Of a DNA stretch of 40,631 bases, positions 7,698-14,985 are shown one piece after another (the first letter of the stretch is position 1; the number at the start of each line of letters is the position of its first letter). The stretch comes from Acidobacteria bacterium bin61. GTDB lineage: Bacteria; Acidobacteriota; Vicinamibacteria; Marinacidobacterales; Marinacidobacteraceae. The stretch is from assembly GCA_002238705.1 (NCBI GenBank), contig MPMW01000011.1, positions 1-40,631 on the forward strand, in the 5' to 3' direction. A model generated the notes under the pieces. The model was not told the DNA's origin. It did no database searches and saw only the letters and a list, made by a program, of their open reading frames with translations. Made by a program: the position numbers and the translations under genes.

Positions 7698-7893
7698 ATG
7701 ACGACGCCCCGCTGTGATAGCTGCATCTACTTCACACGTCAGGACGGCTACGGGGGTGGCAACTGCCGCCGCTACCCCGCCCAAGGTGCTCCATATCACC
7801 AACGCCAACGGCGTGTCGGACTATATCAACGAGCGCCCATACGTTGACGAGGCCGACTGGTGCGGCGAGCACAGAAAAGTTAGGCAGAACTAA
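7698..7893 (+). pseudogene. zinc mini-protein gene with a +1 frame change (CxxC ... CRRYP ... WCGEH family)
   Basis: ATG 7698 has an ideal AAAAGGAGG 8 nt upstream. The first frame reads MTTPRCDSCIYFTRQDGYGG and on to CRRYP, then runs into meaningless sequence and a TGA at 7845-7847. The +1 frame continues sensibly with KVLHITNANG ... YVDEADWCGEH to TAA 7893. Together they form the familiar phage pattern CxxC ... CRR.P ... W.DDWCGE. The shift lies near TAC CCC GCC CAA at about 7773-7785. A single-base indel (mutation or sequencing/assembly error) is likeliest; programmed +1 shifting is possible. Confidence 0.7.
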
Positions 7894-7975
7894 TTTTCGG
7901 CGACCTCTTGCGAACATGATTACATATTGATTACCTTCAATGTGTAGGAATTGACCCCCTCACAGGAGACTCGCA

Positions 7976-8161
7976 ATGACCACCGAGCCCACTTTCCCTC
8001 ACTGTCCCACCGCGCAAAAAGCCGCCAAGGCTTCGCAGGACTTCCAACTGGCGCTTGACCTCGACGCCCCCGCCCCCGCCGTCACCGTCCGCACCGTGGA
8101 CTACTCCGACGCGCTCCCCCACTTCGACGCGATCCGCCGCGCCGATTCCTTCACCCTGTAG
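7976..8161 (+). CDS. hypothetical protein, 61 residues
   Basis: Starts MTTEPTFPHCPT at ATG 7976 with CAGGAG 8 nt upstream, part of a longer CCCTCACAGGAG leader seen at several starts in this genome. Hydrophilic sequence with an alanine/proline-rich middle (LDLDAPAPAVTV). No domain recognised. Strong ribosome site and position support it. Confidence 0.65.
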   Translation: MTTEPTFPHCPTAQKAAKASQDFQLALDLDAPAPAVTVRTVDYSDALPHFDAIRRADSFTL

Positions 8162-8174
8162 GAGGGCGCCACCC

Positions 8175-8453
8175 ATGACCCGCGCCGCCGCCCGCCCGGA
8201 CGTGACGCACTTCCGCGATGCCTGTGAAGATCACACACCGCATCGCCGCGTCGTACCGATGACGAACAACGGCCCGCTCAACTGGCCAAGAGTCCGCGAC
8301 CTGCCCCTCGGTCACCAAGAGCCCTTCACCGAATGGCTCGCCGACCAAGGCCACACCCGGCCATGGCTCGAAGGTGAGCTCCCGCAGGACCAGGACGGCT
8401 ACTACGACTTCGACTACCGGCGCTGGCTGGCGACGGAGAACGCAACGTCGTGA
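8175..8453 (+). CDS. hypothetical protein, 92 residues
   Basis: ATG 8175 was chosen because AGGAGGG lies about 8 nt upstream; an in-frame start at 8055 would overlap the previous gene. The C-terminal half (WPRVRDLPLGHQEPFTEWLA, then GYYDFDYRRWLA) is rich in aromatic and acidic residues and could be a small folded domain. It overlaps the next frame by GTGA. No known family recognised. Confidence 0.7.
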   Translation: MTRAAARPDVTHFRDACEDHTPHRRVVPMTNNGPLNWPRVRDLPLGHQEPFTEWLADQGHTRPWLEGELPQDQDGYYDFDYRRWLATENATS

Positions 8454-8488
8454 ACGAGCAGCACCCTCACACACAGGAGATTGCCACA

Positions 8489-8803
8489 ATGACCACGGAG
8501 CAGACAACCGCTCTGAGAGAGAGCATCGAAGAGGCCCTCGCCGACCTGTCGTTCGCGCTGGACGATGCCCACGACGAGAGAGAGGGCCGCTACTACGCCA
8601 CGGCGGCGAGGAAGACCCTCAACACCGCCCTGAAGCAGCTCGAGGCCGTACTGGCGGCCCCCACCCCATGCCAATGCCGCCGGTGCCGCGGCTCACACGG
8701 GCCGACGGGGTCCACGGCGCCGGGGAGCTATGGCGGCCGCAGGATCTCGAAGATCCCCGGAGGCATCCCGATGAACGCCAACGAGAGGAATCCCACATGC
8801 TGA
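8489..8803 (+). CDS. hypothetical helical protein with CxCRRC motif
   Basis: A 104-residue product from ATG 8489, which has CACAGGAG about 9 nt upstream (a GTG at 8450 overlapping the previous stop is an alternative). The first 60 residues look alpha-helical (TTALRESIEEALADLSFALDDAHDE). Then follows CQCRRC, possibly half of a zinc site, and a Gly/Ser/Pro-rich tail. It overlaps the start of the next gene by 7 nt. Function unknown. Confidence 0.65.
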   Translation: MTTEQTTALRESIEEALADLSFALDDAHDEREGRYYATAARKTLNTALKQLEAVLAAPTPCQCRRCRGSHGPTGSTAPGSYGGRRISKIPGGIPMNANERNPTC

Positions 8804-9276
8804 CCTTCACCCCACACCGGCAACTCATCAAGCACGACGCCACGAAGGGCCAGTACGGCGACTGCTTCCGCACTTGCATCGCGTCCCTGATGGGGCTTCA
8901 CCCATCGCTCGTTCCTCACTGGTTCGACATCCCAAAAGACGCGGCAACCCCGTGGGACGAGGTGCGGGCATGGCTTCGAGAGCAAGGCTTCAACCTCTTC
9001 ATCACAGGGATAATCAGTGAGAATCAGGCCGACGGCGGCCTCACAAAGCAAGACGTGCTGGACTGGCTGGCCGAGGAAAACCCTGGCGTATTCGTAATCC
9101 TTGGCGGCAAGTCTCCGAAAGGTGCGGATCACAGCGTGATTACTGTGGATGGGAAGATCGTGCACGACCCGGCGGGCCACGACCCGCCCGGCGATGCAAT
9201 CACAGGACCAGCCAGCAACGGCTGGTGGTGGATCAAGATCCTCACGCCTGTTGTCACCATGGAGACCGCCGAATGA
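8797..9276 (+). CDS. papain-fold/C39-like putative cysteine-peptidase domain protein
   Basis: A 159-residue protein from ATG 8797 with AGAGGAA 6 nt upstream. The pattern YGDCFRTCIASL (Cys23/Cys27), then ADHSVITVDGKIVHDPAG around residues 109-125, supplies a Cys, His and Asp in the order and spacing of C39-like/transglutaminase-fold proteins. Many phages and bacteria encode similar 'GxCxxTCIAsllg' proteins of unknown role. Catalysis is inferred, not shown; it could be a processing enzyme or an inactive domain. It couples by ATGA to the next gene. Confidence 0.65.
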   Translation: MLTFTPHRQLIKHDATKGQYGDCFRTCIASLMGLHPSLVPHWFDIPKDAATPWDEVRAWLREQGFNLFITGIISENQADGGLTKQDVLDWLAEENPGVFVILGGKSPKGADHSVITVDGKIVHDPAGHDPPGDAITGPASNGWWWIKILTPVVTMETAE

Positions 9277-9449
9277 AGACGCCAACCCCCAACGGATACC
9301 GCTGGATCCCGCCGAAAGGCTACCAGCACCGAACAGACGACGACGCAATGGTGGCCGCTCTCGAGGACCTCCGGAGAGCACTGGGAGCCCCCAGCGACTT
9401 CACGGGCCGATTCCCGGGAGCACGGGGATGGAGGCGGGTCGCCGTATGA
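9273..9449 (+). CDS. hypothetical protein, 58 residues
   Basis: Starts at ATG 9273 overlapping the previous stop (ATGA) and ends in the same overlap with the next gene. N-terminal GYRWIPPKGYQHR is followed by a helix DAMVAALEDLRRALG. No domain recognised; tight coupling on both sides is the main support. Confidence 0.65.
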   Translation: MKTPTPNGYRWIPPKGYQHRTDDDAMVAALEDLRRALGAPSDFTGRFPGARGWRRVAV

Positions 9450-9628
9450 CGGTCCTCCGGAGAGCGCGCATCAACGAGCCGATGGAATGCCGTCACTGTG
9501 GCCGGTGGATGGTGTCGAGGAGGGGAGAGGCGACGTGCTCCGAGCAGTGCAGGACTGACCGGCGGCGGCAGCAGGTACGAGAGGGCGTCCGCCGGCACCG
9601 AGAGCGGACGACTGGAGACACCGAATGA
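9446..9628 (+). CDS. zinc-finger-like mini-protein, paralogue of the 1741-1899 product
   Basis: A 60-residue protein from ATG 9446 (ATGA overlap). CRHC (14-17) and CSEQC (about 32-36) are followed by an Arg-rich helix (RRRQQVREGVRRHRERT). Layout and tail match the minus-strand gene at 1741-1899 (CSEC ... CSKRC ... basic helix). This points to an in-genome duplication of a small zinc protein. A nucleic-acid-binding role is inferred from the basic helix. Confidence 0.72.
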   Translation: MTVLRRARINEPMECRHCGRWMVSRRGEATCSEQCRTDRRRQQVREGVRRHRERTTGDTE

Positions 9629-10134
9629 CAAACGCACCACCGGGAGGAAACAGTCACCGGCGATGGACAGGAATCGCCGGAGACCGCGCGAACGCATGCC
9701 CCACGTGCGGCAAGGCTCGCTACATCGACGTGCGGAGGCCGAACGAAATTCGGTGCATCGGGCAGGACCGCGGATGGTGCGATGGGTCGCAGAAGCCAAT
9801 ACGGCCCGGAGCCGCCAGGGACACCGAGCCGTATCAGTCGGCGGCAAAGCCGAACGCTCCCTCACAAGGAGATGCATTGAAGGTAACGCGAGCCTCCGGA
9901 GAGGCCAAGCCCCGGCGGCGATCCCTCTTCGAGCGGATCATAGCCCACGCCAAGGCCGGGACAGCGATGCGGTTGGATTCCGACGACGTGAAGCGGCTGG
10001 CCTCAATGCCGACCATCGAGGGCAGGGCGAGACGACACAGCCGGGTCCTCGATGACACGCCCGCTCCGGAAGGCGAAGACCCGACGGACTGGGTCGACGG
10101 CGGCAAGTGGGCGCTGAAAGGCCGGAGCTACTGA
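9625..10134 (+). CDS. zinc-ribbon protein with possible internal second start
   Basis: A 169-residue protein from ATG 9625 (ATGA overlap). The N-terminal part has CPTC (about 29-32) and later Cys residues in IRCIG ... WCDGSQ, a zinc-ribbon-like pattern. At 9859-9871 lies CCCTCACAAGGAG, the extended ribosome site used at other starts here, followed by an in-frame TTG at 9877. This could give a separate 85-residue product (LKVTRASGEAKPRRRSLFER...). The C-terminal part is basic then acidic and ends DGGKWALKGRSY. Function unknown. Confidence 0.7.
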   Translation: MTNAPPGGNSHRRWTGIAGDRANACPTCGKARYIDVRRPNEIRCIGQDRGWCDGSQKPIRPGAARDTEPYQSAAKPNAPSQGDALKVTRASGEAKPRRRSLFERIIAHAKAGTAMRLDSDDVKRLASMPTIEGRARRHSRVLDDTPAPEGEDPTDWVDGGKWALKGRSY

Positions 10135-10136
10135 AA

Positions 10137-10430
10137 ATGTCGCACGAGCCTAGAATATGCCCGATCTGCAAGCTGGAGATAGAAACCACTCACTCCACAC
10201 AGAAGTATCACGCTGGGAGATGTCAGCGTCAGGGGTACAGGCAGGGCGCGAGGCAGCGCGAGGAACGCAGACGCAGCCAGAACTACAGGGAGCCAGCCTA
10301 TCGCCGCATCCAAGCCGAGAACAGGCGGTTAGCGGTGGAGTGGAGGCGGCGTAACCCGGCGCTCGCGTCCATGATGGACAGGGAGCGCCATGCACGAGGG
10401 CTAAGGCCCCCAAAATGGGCGCGAGTGTGA
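10137..10430 (+). CDS. small Cys-motif, Arg-rich protein (possible zinc finger)
   Basis: A 97-residue protein from ATG 10137, with GGAG about 9 nt upstream. CPIC near residues 8-11, then YHAGRC, gives a C2HC-like set. A long basic/aromatic helix follows (RQGARQREERRRSQNYREPAYRRIQAEN in outline). It probably binds nucleic acid. It is another member of the cluster of small zinc proteins in this phage. Confidence 0.68.
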   Translation: MSHEPRICPICKLEIETTHSTQKYHAGRCQRQGYRQGARQREERRRSQNYREPAYRRIQAENRRLAVEWRRRNPALASMMDRERHARGLRPPKWARV

Positions 10431-11047
10431 ACACCGGGCCGCTGCGCGGCATCGTGATCCACCTGATCCGGCGCGAGTGGCTCACTAGCCAATGGGTGGG
10501 CGGCCAGTTCGTGAAAGTGCCCTACGGCGCCCCCTGGGACAGCCTTTCCCGGACGGTGGGATTCAATCTATGGGGGCGCCGGGCGAAAATCAGAGAGGAA
10601 CACGGGCTGTCGCTCACCGCCTGTCTGTGGTGCTTTCGCGAGAAGGACAACCGAAGATACGCGTTCCACCCGGAGTGCAAGGCGATGAAGGACATCTTTG
10701 CTCTCGGGGCGCATCTGCCCGGGCCAGTTCTCGCAGTGTGCGCGAAGTGCGGCACCGGCGATACCTGCCCAGTCCCCGACGACCGCCCGGCATACAGCCG
10801 GACATACAGCCGGCACCCTGGCCGCGGGTTCGACCTCGACCACCGGGTAGCGATCTCGATTGCCGTCGAGGTTGCAGGCCGTGACGGCTGGATTCGTGCC
10901 CTGATGCCGGGCAACCTCCAATGGCTTTGCTCGGACTGTCACAAGTCTAAGACGGCAGATGATCGCCGCACCCTAGCATCGCTCCGGCGCAACCGTAGCT
11001 ACTCGCCCCCCCCCCTGCCAAGCCAACAACGGAGCCTGAACCTATGA
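10415..11047 (+). CDS. HNH endonuclease with several zinc-binding Cys pairs
   Basis: A 210-residue protein. ATG 10415 has AAGG 8 nt upstream; GTG 10427 overlapping the previous stop is an alternative. The HNH core is FDLDHRV (D142/H143), MPGNLQWLCSDCHKSKTADD (N167, C172, C175, H176, K177): the last part is the usual 'NLq.LC..CH..KT..D' signature. Extra Cys pairs (C70/C73, C109/C112, C118) probably bind structural zinc. Phage HNH proteins can act in packaging, as homing enzymes or as nickases. Here it is far from the terminase, so a free-standing homing or host-DNA-targeting role fits as well. A run of nine C at 11007-11015 lies near its 3' end. Confidence 0.8.
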   Translation: MGASVNTGPLRGIVIHLIRREWLTSQWVGGQFVKVPYGAPWDSLSRTVGFNLWGRRAKIREEHGLSLTACLWCFREKDNRRYAFHPECKAMKDIFALGAHLPGPVLAVCAKCGTGDTCPVPDDRPAYSRTYSRHPGRGFDLDHRVAISIAVEVAGRDGWIRALMPGNLQWLCSDCHKSKTADDRRTLASLRRNRSYSPPPLPSQQRSLNL

Positions 11048-11307
11048 GCCAGATGAGACAGCTTTGGGATTTTGCACACGCGAAGGATGGTAGCTGGGTG
11101 CCAGTTGCTACGGCAAAGGGGTCGCAATGGTGGCGCATCAAGCTGCGGGGCTGGGAGCCGTATCTCGTGGAAGCGGCCAACCGCAGCAAGGCGAAGGCGA
11201 GGGCGTACAGGCACTATTGCGACGGATGGACATGGGTGACATTCATGGCTTTTTGTCGGATGGTCGAATCTGTTACCCACGAACCAAGGAAGAGCCTCGA
11301 TCTATGA
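11044..11307 (+). CDS. small phage protein of unknown function, paralogue of the 1398-1646 product
   Basis: An 87-residue protein from ATG 11044 (ATGA overlap with HNH stop). Its centre (WWRIKLRGWEPYLVEAANRS, then KAKARAYRHYCDGW) is clearly related to the minus-strand gene at 1398-1646. Conserved positions are W/V-R-I/V-K, the basic helix and YCDGW. This may be a small nucleic-acid-binding fold; nothing more can be said. It overlaps the next gene by ATGA. Confidence 0.75.
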   Translation: MSQMRQLWDFAHAKDGSWVPVATAKGSQWWRIKLRGWEPYLVEAANRSKAKARAYRHYCDGWTWVTFMAFCRMVESVTHEPRKSLDL

Positions 11308-11855
11308 GCAAGCGCCCCGCCTTCAGCTGCGATCGCTGCCACCGCCCCGCGACTGGCGACGAGGCAGACAGCCGGCGCATCTGTAACCGGTGCAGGAAAA
11401 TCCTCAAGGTCGAGATCCCCCTTGAGCACCCGCACCGATGGGGGCTGCACACGACAGCCCTGGAGGGCCCGCTGCTCCGGAGGACCACGAACGCAGGGAT
11501 GGTCCTGGGGATTGCCTGGGCGCCCAACTGCTGGACCACGCCGATGCCGCAACCGAAGGGCAAGGAGTGGCCCCATGGCCTCCAGATCGGGGCCGTCACC
11601 CTCCAATGCCCGAACGGACGCCTGCACGACTGGCCACCGAGAGCATTAGGGGGAGCCTCAGGCCCTGCGTTCCGAGACGGCAAGCCGATGCTCTACGGCA
11701 TCCACCCGCTGTTGCACGACGAAGCCGGGCCCGGCGACCATTGCTGGTACGTCGCGTACCGCAGCGTTGCCGCAGCCGTGGCGGCCGCGGATGAATGGGC
11801 CGACGCCTACGCTGACGGCTGGTCGAACGCCGAGAAGCAGCTGGCGCTATTCTGA
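11304..11855 (+). CDS. hypothetical protein with N-terminal zinc ribbon
   Basis: A 183-residue protein starting MSKRPAFSC at ATG 11304. CDRC (about 9-12) and CNRC (about 28-31) form a zinc ribbon. The rest (TTNAGMVLGIAWAPNCW ... GAVTLQCPNGRLHDWPP ... WYVAYRSVAAAVAAADEW) is a longer unknown domain with aromatic clusters. It is coupled to neighbours by ATGA and TGATG overlaps. No recognised family. Confidence 0.7.
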   Translation: MSKRPAFSCDRCHRPATGDEADSRRICNRCRKILKVEIPLEHPHRWGLHTTALEGPLLRRTTNAGMVLGIAWAPNCWTTPMPQPKGKEWPHGLQIGAVTLQCPNGRLHDWPPRALGGASGPAFRDGKPMLYGIHPLLHDEAGPGDHCWYVAYRSVAAAVAAADEWADAYADGWSNAEKQLALF

Positions 11856-12058
11856 TGGCCATGACCCGCACCGCATACGACGCCTTCCTGAACTGGGTCC
11901 GGACGAGTGCCGTCACCGAAATCCGCACCACGTGCGAGAGCACCGAAGACTGCCCCGTAGTCACGAGCCATAAGGACCTCGGCATCCTGCGCACGGTCGC
12001 GAGGATCGCGTTTGCGGCTGGATGGGCTGCGGCCAGAAAGAGAGAGAACACGCCATGA
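11855..12058 (+). CDS. hypothetical protein, 67 residues
   Basis: Starts at the A of the previous TGA (TGATG). Two helices are suggested (YDAFLNWVRTSAVTEIRTTC and LGILRTVARIAFAAGWAAAR). Two Cys residues in between could form a pair. Similar small helical proteins are common in phage accessory regions. Function unknown. Confidence 0.65.
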   Translation: MAMTRTAYDAFLNWVRTSAVTEIRTTCESTEDCPVVTSHKDLGILRTVARIAFAAGWAAARKRENTP

Positions 12059-12264
12059 CCGAGACAAAACGCAAACCGAGCATCAAGCTCACCCGCAACC
12101 TGGTAGAGGCAATAATCCTGGCCGGGTACGAAATCGGTATCGAGTCGGCAGAGGCGATGATCAGCCGTGGATGGGCCGGTATCGGGCAGATCAAGGCGGA
12201 GCGCGACGAGGAGATCCGCGTGATCGTCGATAGGGTCATGAAGGGACTGGAGCCGCTTTACTAG
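12055..12264 (+). CDS. hypothetical protein, 69 residues
   Basis: From ATG 12055 (ATGA overlap). A basic N-terminus (TETKRKPSIKLTR) is followed by a helix-rich body (LVEAIILAGYEIGIESAEAM and QIKAERDEEIRVIVDRVM). No signature recognised. It is the last gene of the accessory run that starts at about 7976. Confidence 0.65.
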   Translation: MTETKRKPSIKLTRNLVEAIILAGYEIGIESAEAMISRGWAGIGQIKAERDEEIRVIVDRVMKGLEPLY

Positions 12265-12421
12265 CACCCGACCTCTCCATAGGCCAAGGGACCAGGGCGA
12301 AGGCAGGCTGTTCCGGGAGCTATCGGCACAGCCTCACGAGTAGGCTGGGAGGGACCGGGCGCGCTGCCGGCGCGAAGGGAAGCCCGGCAGGCCTCGATCA
12401 CACGCGTTCGCTTTTCGGGAA
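12265..12421. other. intergenic, no gene seen
   Basis: This GC-rich gap after the accessory run has no convincing coding frame. A TGCCGG / CCGGCA inverted repeat around 12365-12391 could form a hairpin, but it is not followed by a T-run. It leads directly into the repeated promoter element. Confidence 0.5.
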
Positions 12422-12606
12422 AGCGGTTGGGTTCGGGCCGGGTTTCCGGGCTCTGTCGGCGAGCCTCCCGGCAGCCCTGTGGATCTTCGGTCTTTCTACG
12501 GTGGATGCGACTTGGATGTGCCACGTGAAACGCCCGATCCCGTAAGTCCTTATGTAGCAACAACTTACGGGATCGCACTGTATAGGTACATGGCCTGCCC
12601 ATTGAC
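12422..12606. repeat. 185-bp repeated promoter element, copy 1
   Basis: It is almost identical to 15555-15739 (three small differences seen). Contents in order: nested inverted repeats GCCGGG/CCCGGC and GGCTC/GAGCC, a CCACGTG site, a perfect 13-bp dyad CGATCCCGTAAGT (12535-12547) / ACTTACGGGATCG (12563-12575) with a 15-nt spacer, and a TTGAC -35 box at the very end. Outside the element the two loci diverge at once. The dyad looks like an operator and the whole unit like a portable control region. Confidence 0.9.
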
Positions 12607-12630
12607 CCCACAGCATGAAACCGTTAGACT
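12602..12630 (+). promoter_or_regulatory. sigma70-like promoter driven by repeat copy 1
   Basis: TTGACC, 17-nt spacer, TAGACT. The -35 box belongs to the repeated element while the -10 box lies in unique sequence. Transcription would begin at about 12637, on an ATG (12637-12639) with no Shine-Dalgarno, mirroring copy 2. The operator dyad lies 27-67 nt upstream of the -35 box. Confidence 0.55.
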
Positions 12631-12766
12631 TCATGTATGGGAAAGGGGATGCGCTCCCTACGGGCAGAGCGAACAGCCCCCGCCGAAATGGACTACCAAG
12701 ACCAAGTACGGGATTCCGGGCGAGACTTTCCACGACGAACCAACCACCCACCCAAGGAGGAAAGCA

Positions 12767-12958
12767 ATGAAGAACACAAAACAGGTCACGGTCACCCTGT
12801 CCCGCCGGATGGCGGATCACATCGAATGGGTTGCCGCCGAGAATGGCGATTCGGTCAGCGGAACGATTCGGGTCGCGCTTGCGCGGTCGATGAACGAGCG
12901 AGACACGCGGTACTGGATCCCCGACACCTACAGCAAGACGCCGAGCAGCACCAACTAG
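12767..12958 (+). CDS. ribbon-helix-helix DNA-binding protein
   Basis: A 63-residue protein starting MKNTKQVTVTLSRRM at ATG 12767 with AAGGAGG 6 nt upstream. A strand (KQVTVTLSRRM) and two helices (ADHIEWVAAENGD, SVSGTIRVALARSM) give the RHH fold. It lies downstream of the repeated promoter element, so it may be the regulator that binds the element's dyad. The same frame is open upstream to an ATG at 12590 and has high third-position GC, so a longer N-terminus cannot be excluded. Confidence 0.8.
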   Translation: MKNTKQVTVTLSRRMADHIEWVAAENGDSVSGTIRVALARSMNERDTRYWIPDTYSKTPSSTN

Positions 12959-12985
12959 GCCACCCCCTCACAAGGAGCTTGAACA

Positions 12986-13897
12986 ATGGCCAAGGATTAC
13001 TACCAGGAGTTCGCCCGCAAGATTATCGCACTCATCCGCGCAGGGACCGCGCCCTGGATGAAGCCCTGGGCGCCCGGCGAGCAGGTCACCCCGATGAACG
13101 TTGACACCGCCAACGCATACCGCGGCGGCAACAGCCTACACCTGGCGGCTGTGCAGCAGGAGCAGGGCTTCGGAGACGTCCGGTGGGGCACCTACCGCCA
13201 GATCCAGAAGCGCGGCGGTCAGGTCCTCAAGGGACAGCGCGGAACCCGCATCCTGAGTTTCCAGGACAAGAAGCGCATCCCGGTGCGCGACAAGTTCGGC
13301 CGGAAGGTCACCGACGCGAACGGCAAGCAGGTCTACCGCTACGAGAAGCTGAAAGCCCCGTTCATGCGGCAGTACAGCGTCTTCAACGCCGAGCAGGCCG
13401 ACGGGTTGGACCCCATCGAGAACGCGACACCGCCGGCGCTGTGGGAGGTGCACAGGGACACCGAGGCGCTCATAGAGGCTGTGGGCGTCCCCGTCCGACA
13501 CGTCGCCGGAGACATCGCTTACTACCACCTCAAGCGCGACGAGATCGTTTTGCCCGAGCGTGAACAGTTCCCGAACGCGACCCACTACTACCAGACCGCG
13601 CTTCACGAGCTCGGACACTCGACGGGCCACCCCGACCGGATGGACCGGGAGACGCTGACCAAGGGCATCGAGGAAGGCTTCGGATCCCAGACCTACGCGA
13701 GGGAGGAACTCCGGGCGGAGCTCGCAGCAATGATGACGGGCGAGCAGGTCGGGATTGGACACGACCCGGCCCGAGGCGCCGCGTACGTCGAAGGATGGAT
13801 TCAGGCGCTCGAGGAAGACCCGCGAGAGATCACGCGGGCGGCCGCCGACGCGCAGAAGATCACGACCTACATTCTGGCCAGGAGAGAGGCCAACTAG
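12986..13897 (+). CDS. ArdC-like antirestriction protein: ssDNA-binding domain plus zincin metallopeptidase
   Basis: A 303-residue protein from ATG 12986 with CAAGGAG upstream. The N-terminal ~130 residues (YYQEFARKIIALIRAGTAPW, then NAYRGGNSLHL) are the ArdC_N/DUF1738 domain, known to bind ssDNA. The C-terminal domain has the zincin motif HELGHSTGH (H207, E208, H211) and REELRAELAA, likely bearing the third ligand. ArdC/TraC-type proteins of plasmids and phages protect incoming DNA from restriction. It is followed by a strong terminator. The length is normal for the family. Confidence 0.88.
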   Translation: MAKDYYQEFARKIIALIRAGTAPWMKPWAPGEQVTPMNVDTANAYRGGNSLHLAAVQQEQGFGDVRWGTYRQIQKRGGQVLKGQRGTRILSFQDKKRIPVRDKFGRKVTDANGKQVYRYEKLKAPFMRQYSVFNAEQADGLDPIENATPPALWEVHRDTEALIEAVGVPVRHVAGDIAYYHLKRDEIVLPEREQFPNATHYYQTALHELGHSTGHPDRMDRETLTKGIEEGFGSQTYAREELRAELAAMMTGEQVGIGHDPARGAAYVEGWIQALEEDPREITRAAADAQKITTYILARREAN

Positions 13898-13930
13898 CGA
13901 GGCTGGCACCATAGTCGGGGGTGAGAGAGA

Positions 13931-13979
13931 GCCGGGCAACGGGAGAAGTTCAGACCCCCCGTTGCCCGGCCCTTTTTTT
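13931..13979 (+). terminator. rho-independent terminator after the ArdC-like gene
   Basis: A perfect 13-bp stem GCCGGGCAACGGG (13931-13943) / CCCGTTGCCCGGC (13958-13970) with a 14-nt loop is followed by CC and seven T (13973-13979). This is the clearest terminator in the window. Confidence 0.95.
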
Positions 13980-14091
13980 GTGCCCACTATCGCGACCCGA
14001 CACATTTCCCGCCACCCCCTTGACCACAGCCGACGACGATGAACGCCTCCCCGTCACGCTATACATTATTTGATTACGGGAAACGTAAAGC

Positions 14092-14122
14092 ATACCTTAC
14101 AAAATGTACGGTATACCTTACA
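14092..14122. repeat. 10-bp direct repeat, 21-bp period
   Basis: ATACCTTACA occurs twice, starting at 14092 and 14113, followed by AAAAT and GAAT. Exact two-turn phasing puts both sites on the same DNA face, as for cooperative protein binding. Confidence 0.7.
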
Positions 14123-14259
14123 GAATAGCCCCGGTTGTCGCCCGACCACAAGATCCCGGCTCGCCTGGCACACCATGTCACGCGATTTGCTTAAGTACAC
14201 CGTTGTTCCTGCGCGACGCGCGCGTAGCACACACCCACTCCTATTACCCATATACCCAA

Positions 14260-14322
14260 TTTGTCAAGTACTTTGTCAGTGTACGTTAAGGGATGGTGTG
14301 ACATGCCGTGACAGGTGTGACA
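14260..14322. repeat. cluster of TTTGTCA / TGTGACA sites in both orientations
   Basis: Five TGTCA/TGACA cores lie within 63 bp: two as TTTGTCA and three as (C/T)GTGACA. The last, TGTGACAAA, is the reverse complement of the first two plus flank. This arrangement suggests multiple binding sites for one protein. Confidence 0.65.
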
Positions 14323-14535
14323 AATCCTCGAAAAATCCGTAAATCAGCCGTTCATCCATTACATGAACCCCTGAACACAGCACTCGACACATCAAAAACA
14401 CACCCCCCTCTTGCGCTGCCAGGCAAGGAAACGGTGTATTATTCCCCAGCCAAGAGGCCGACCGCAACCGATGAAGAACGATTCCTCAGCTACTTGACCC
14501 CGCTCAACTGATCCCGTATCCTTTGATGATCCACG

Positions 14536-14985
14536 ATGAGCCCTTTTAAAGACCGGACCCATTTTCCCATGACCGACACTCCACACGCCCCGACCAAGGC
14601 CGAGCGGATCGACCGACGTAGGGTACGCGTCGCGTTCCTGACGGGTGGAGGGGCAACCATCGACCAGACGGCGAAAGAGCTCGGCTGCTCCACAGCGACC
14701 GTGAAGCGTGATCTAGCCGCCATCCGTGAGGTCAAGGGTCTCGCCGACGACGACACGCCATTCTTGATCCGTCAGGGCTTCAGGACGGCGCTCGAGACGC
14801 TGGAGCGGCTATCTCGGGATGAGCACCCGGGGGTCGCCTCTTCGGCCGCAGGGAAGTTGTCACTGGCGGCGCTGAGGTACGCGAAGGTGACGGGTCTGGC
14901 GAGTCCGGAGAAGCACGAGGTGACGGGCGGGTTGGCGGATCGGATCGTTGCGCTGGGGGAGAAGCTGGAGGGTGGCGGTGGATAG
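14536..14985 (+). CDS. terminase small subunit-like HTH protein
   Basis: A 149-residue protein (the ATG at 14569, MTDTPHAPTKAERIDRR, is an alternative start; neither has a strong ribosome site). A helix-turn-helix is visible in IDQTAKELGCSTATVKRDLAA (about residues 42-62). A C-terminal helical region follows (ASSAAGKLSLAALRYAKVTG, then GGLADRIVALGEKL). This order is typical of phage small terminases, which bind the packaging site. The large subunit lies 2.3 kb downstream, further than usual, so a transcriptional regulator remains possible. Confidence 0.55.
   Translation: MSPFKDRTHFPMTDTPHAPTKAERIDRRRVRVAFLTGGGATIDQTAKELGCSTATVKRDLAAIREVKGLADDDTPFLIRQGFRTALETLERLSRDEHPGVASSAAGKLSLAALRYAKVTGLASPEKHEVTGGLADRIVALGEKLEGGGG

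Larger units (their letters stand above)
13980..14535. promoter_or_regulatory. AT-richer non-coding region with iteron-like repeats
   Basis: About 550 bp without a convincing gene, less GC-rich than its surroundings. It holds a 10-bp direct repeat ATACCTTACA at 14092-14101 and 14113-14122 (21-bp period, two helical turns). A cluster of TTTGTCA (14260, 14272) and GTGACA motifs (14297-14303, 14308-14313, 14316-14322) in opposite orientation follows. CTTAC also occurs in the dyad of the 185-bp element. The features fit an origin of replication or an operator region; no promoter could be fixed with confidence. Confidence 0.5.

Noticed and set aside
12637..13104. 155-codon frame starting at the ATG after promoter 1
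   Set aside because: It runs on through the RHH and ArdC-like genes in the wrong frame and its third-position GC is lower than that of the RHH frame, so most of it is a shadow. A very short leaderless peptide from this ATG cannot be excluded.
14070..14342. 90-codon frame in the iteron region
   Set aside because: Its repeated LQN...YTLQN peptide comes from the DNA direct repeat, it has no ribosome site and runs through clustered repeats; treated as non-coding.
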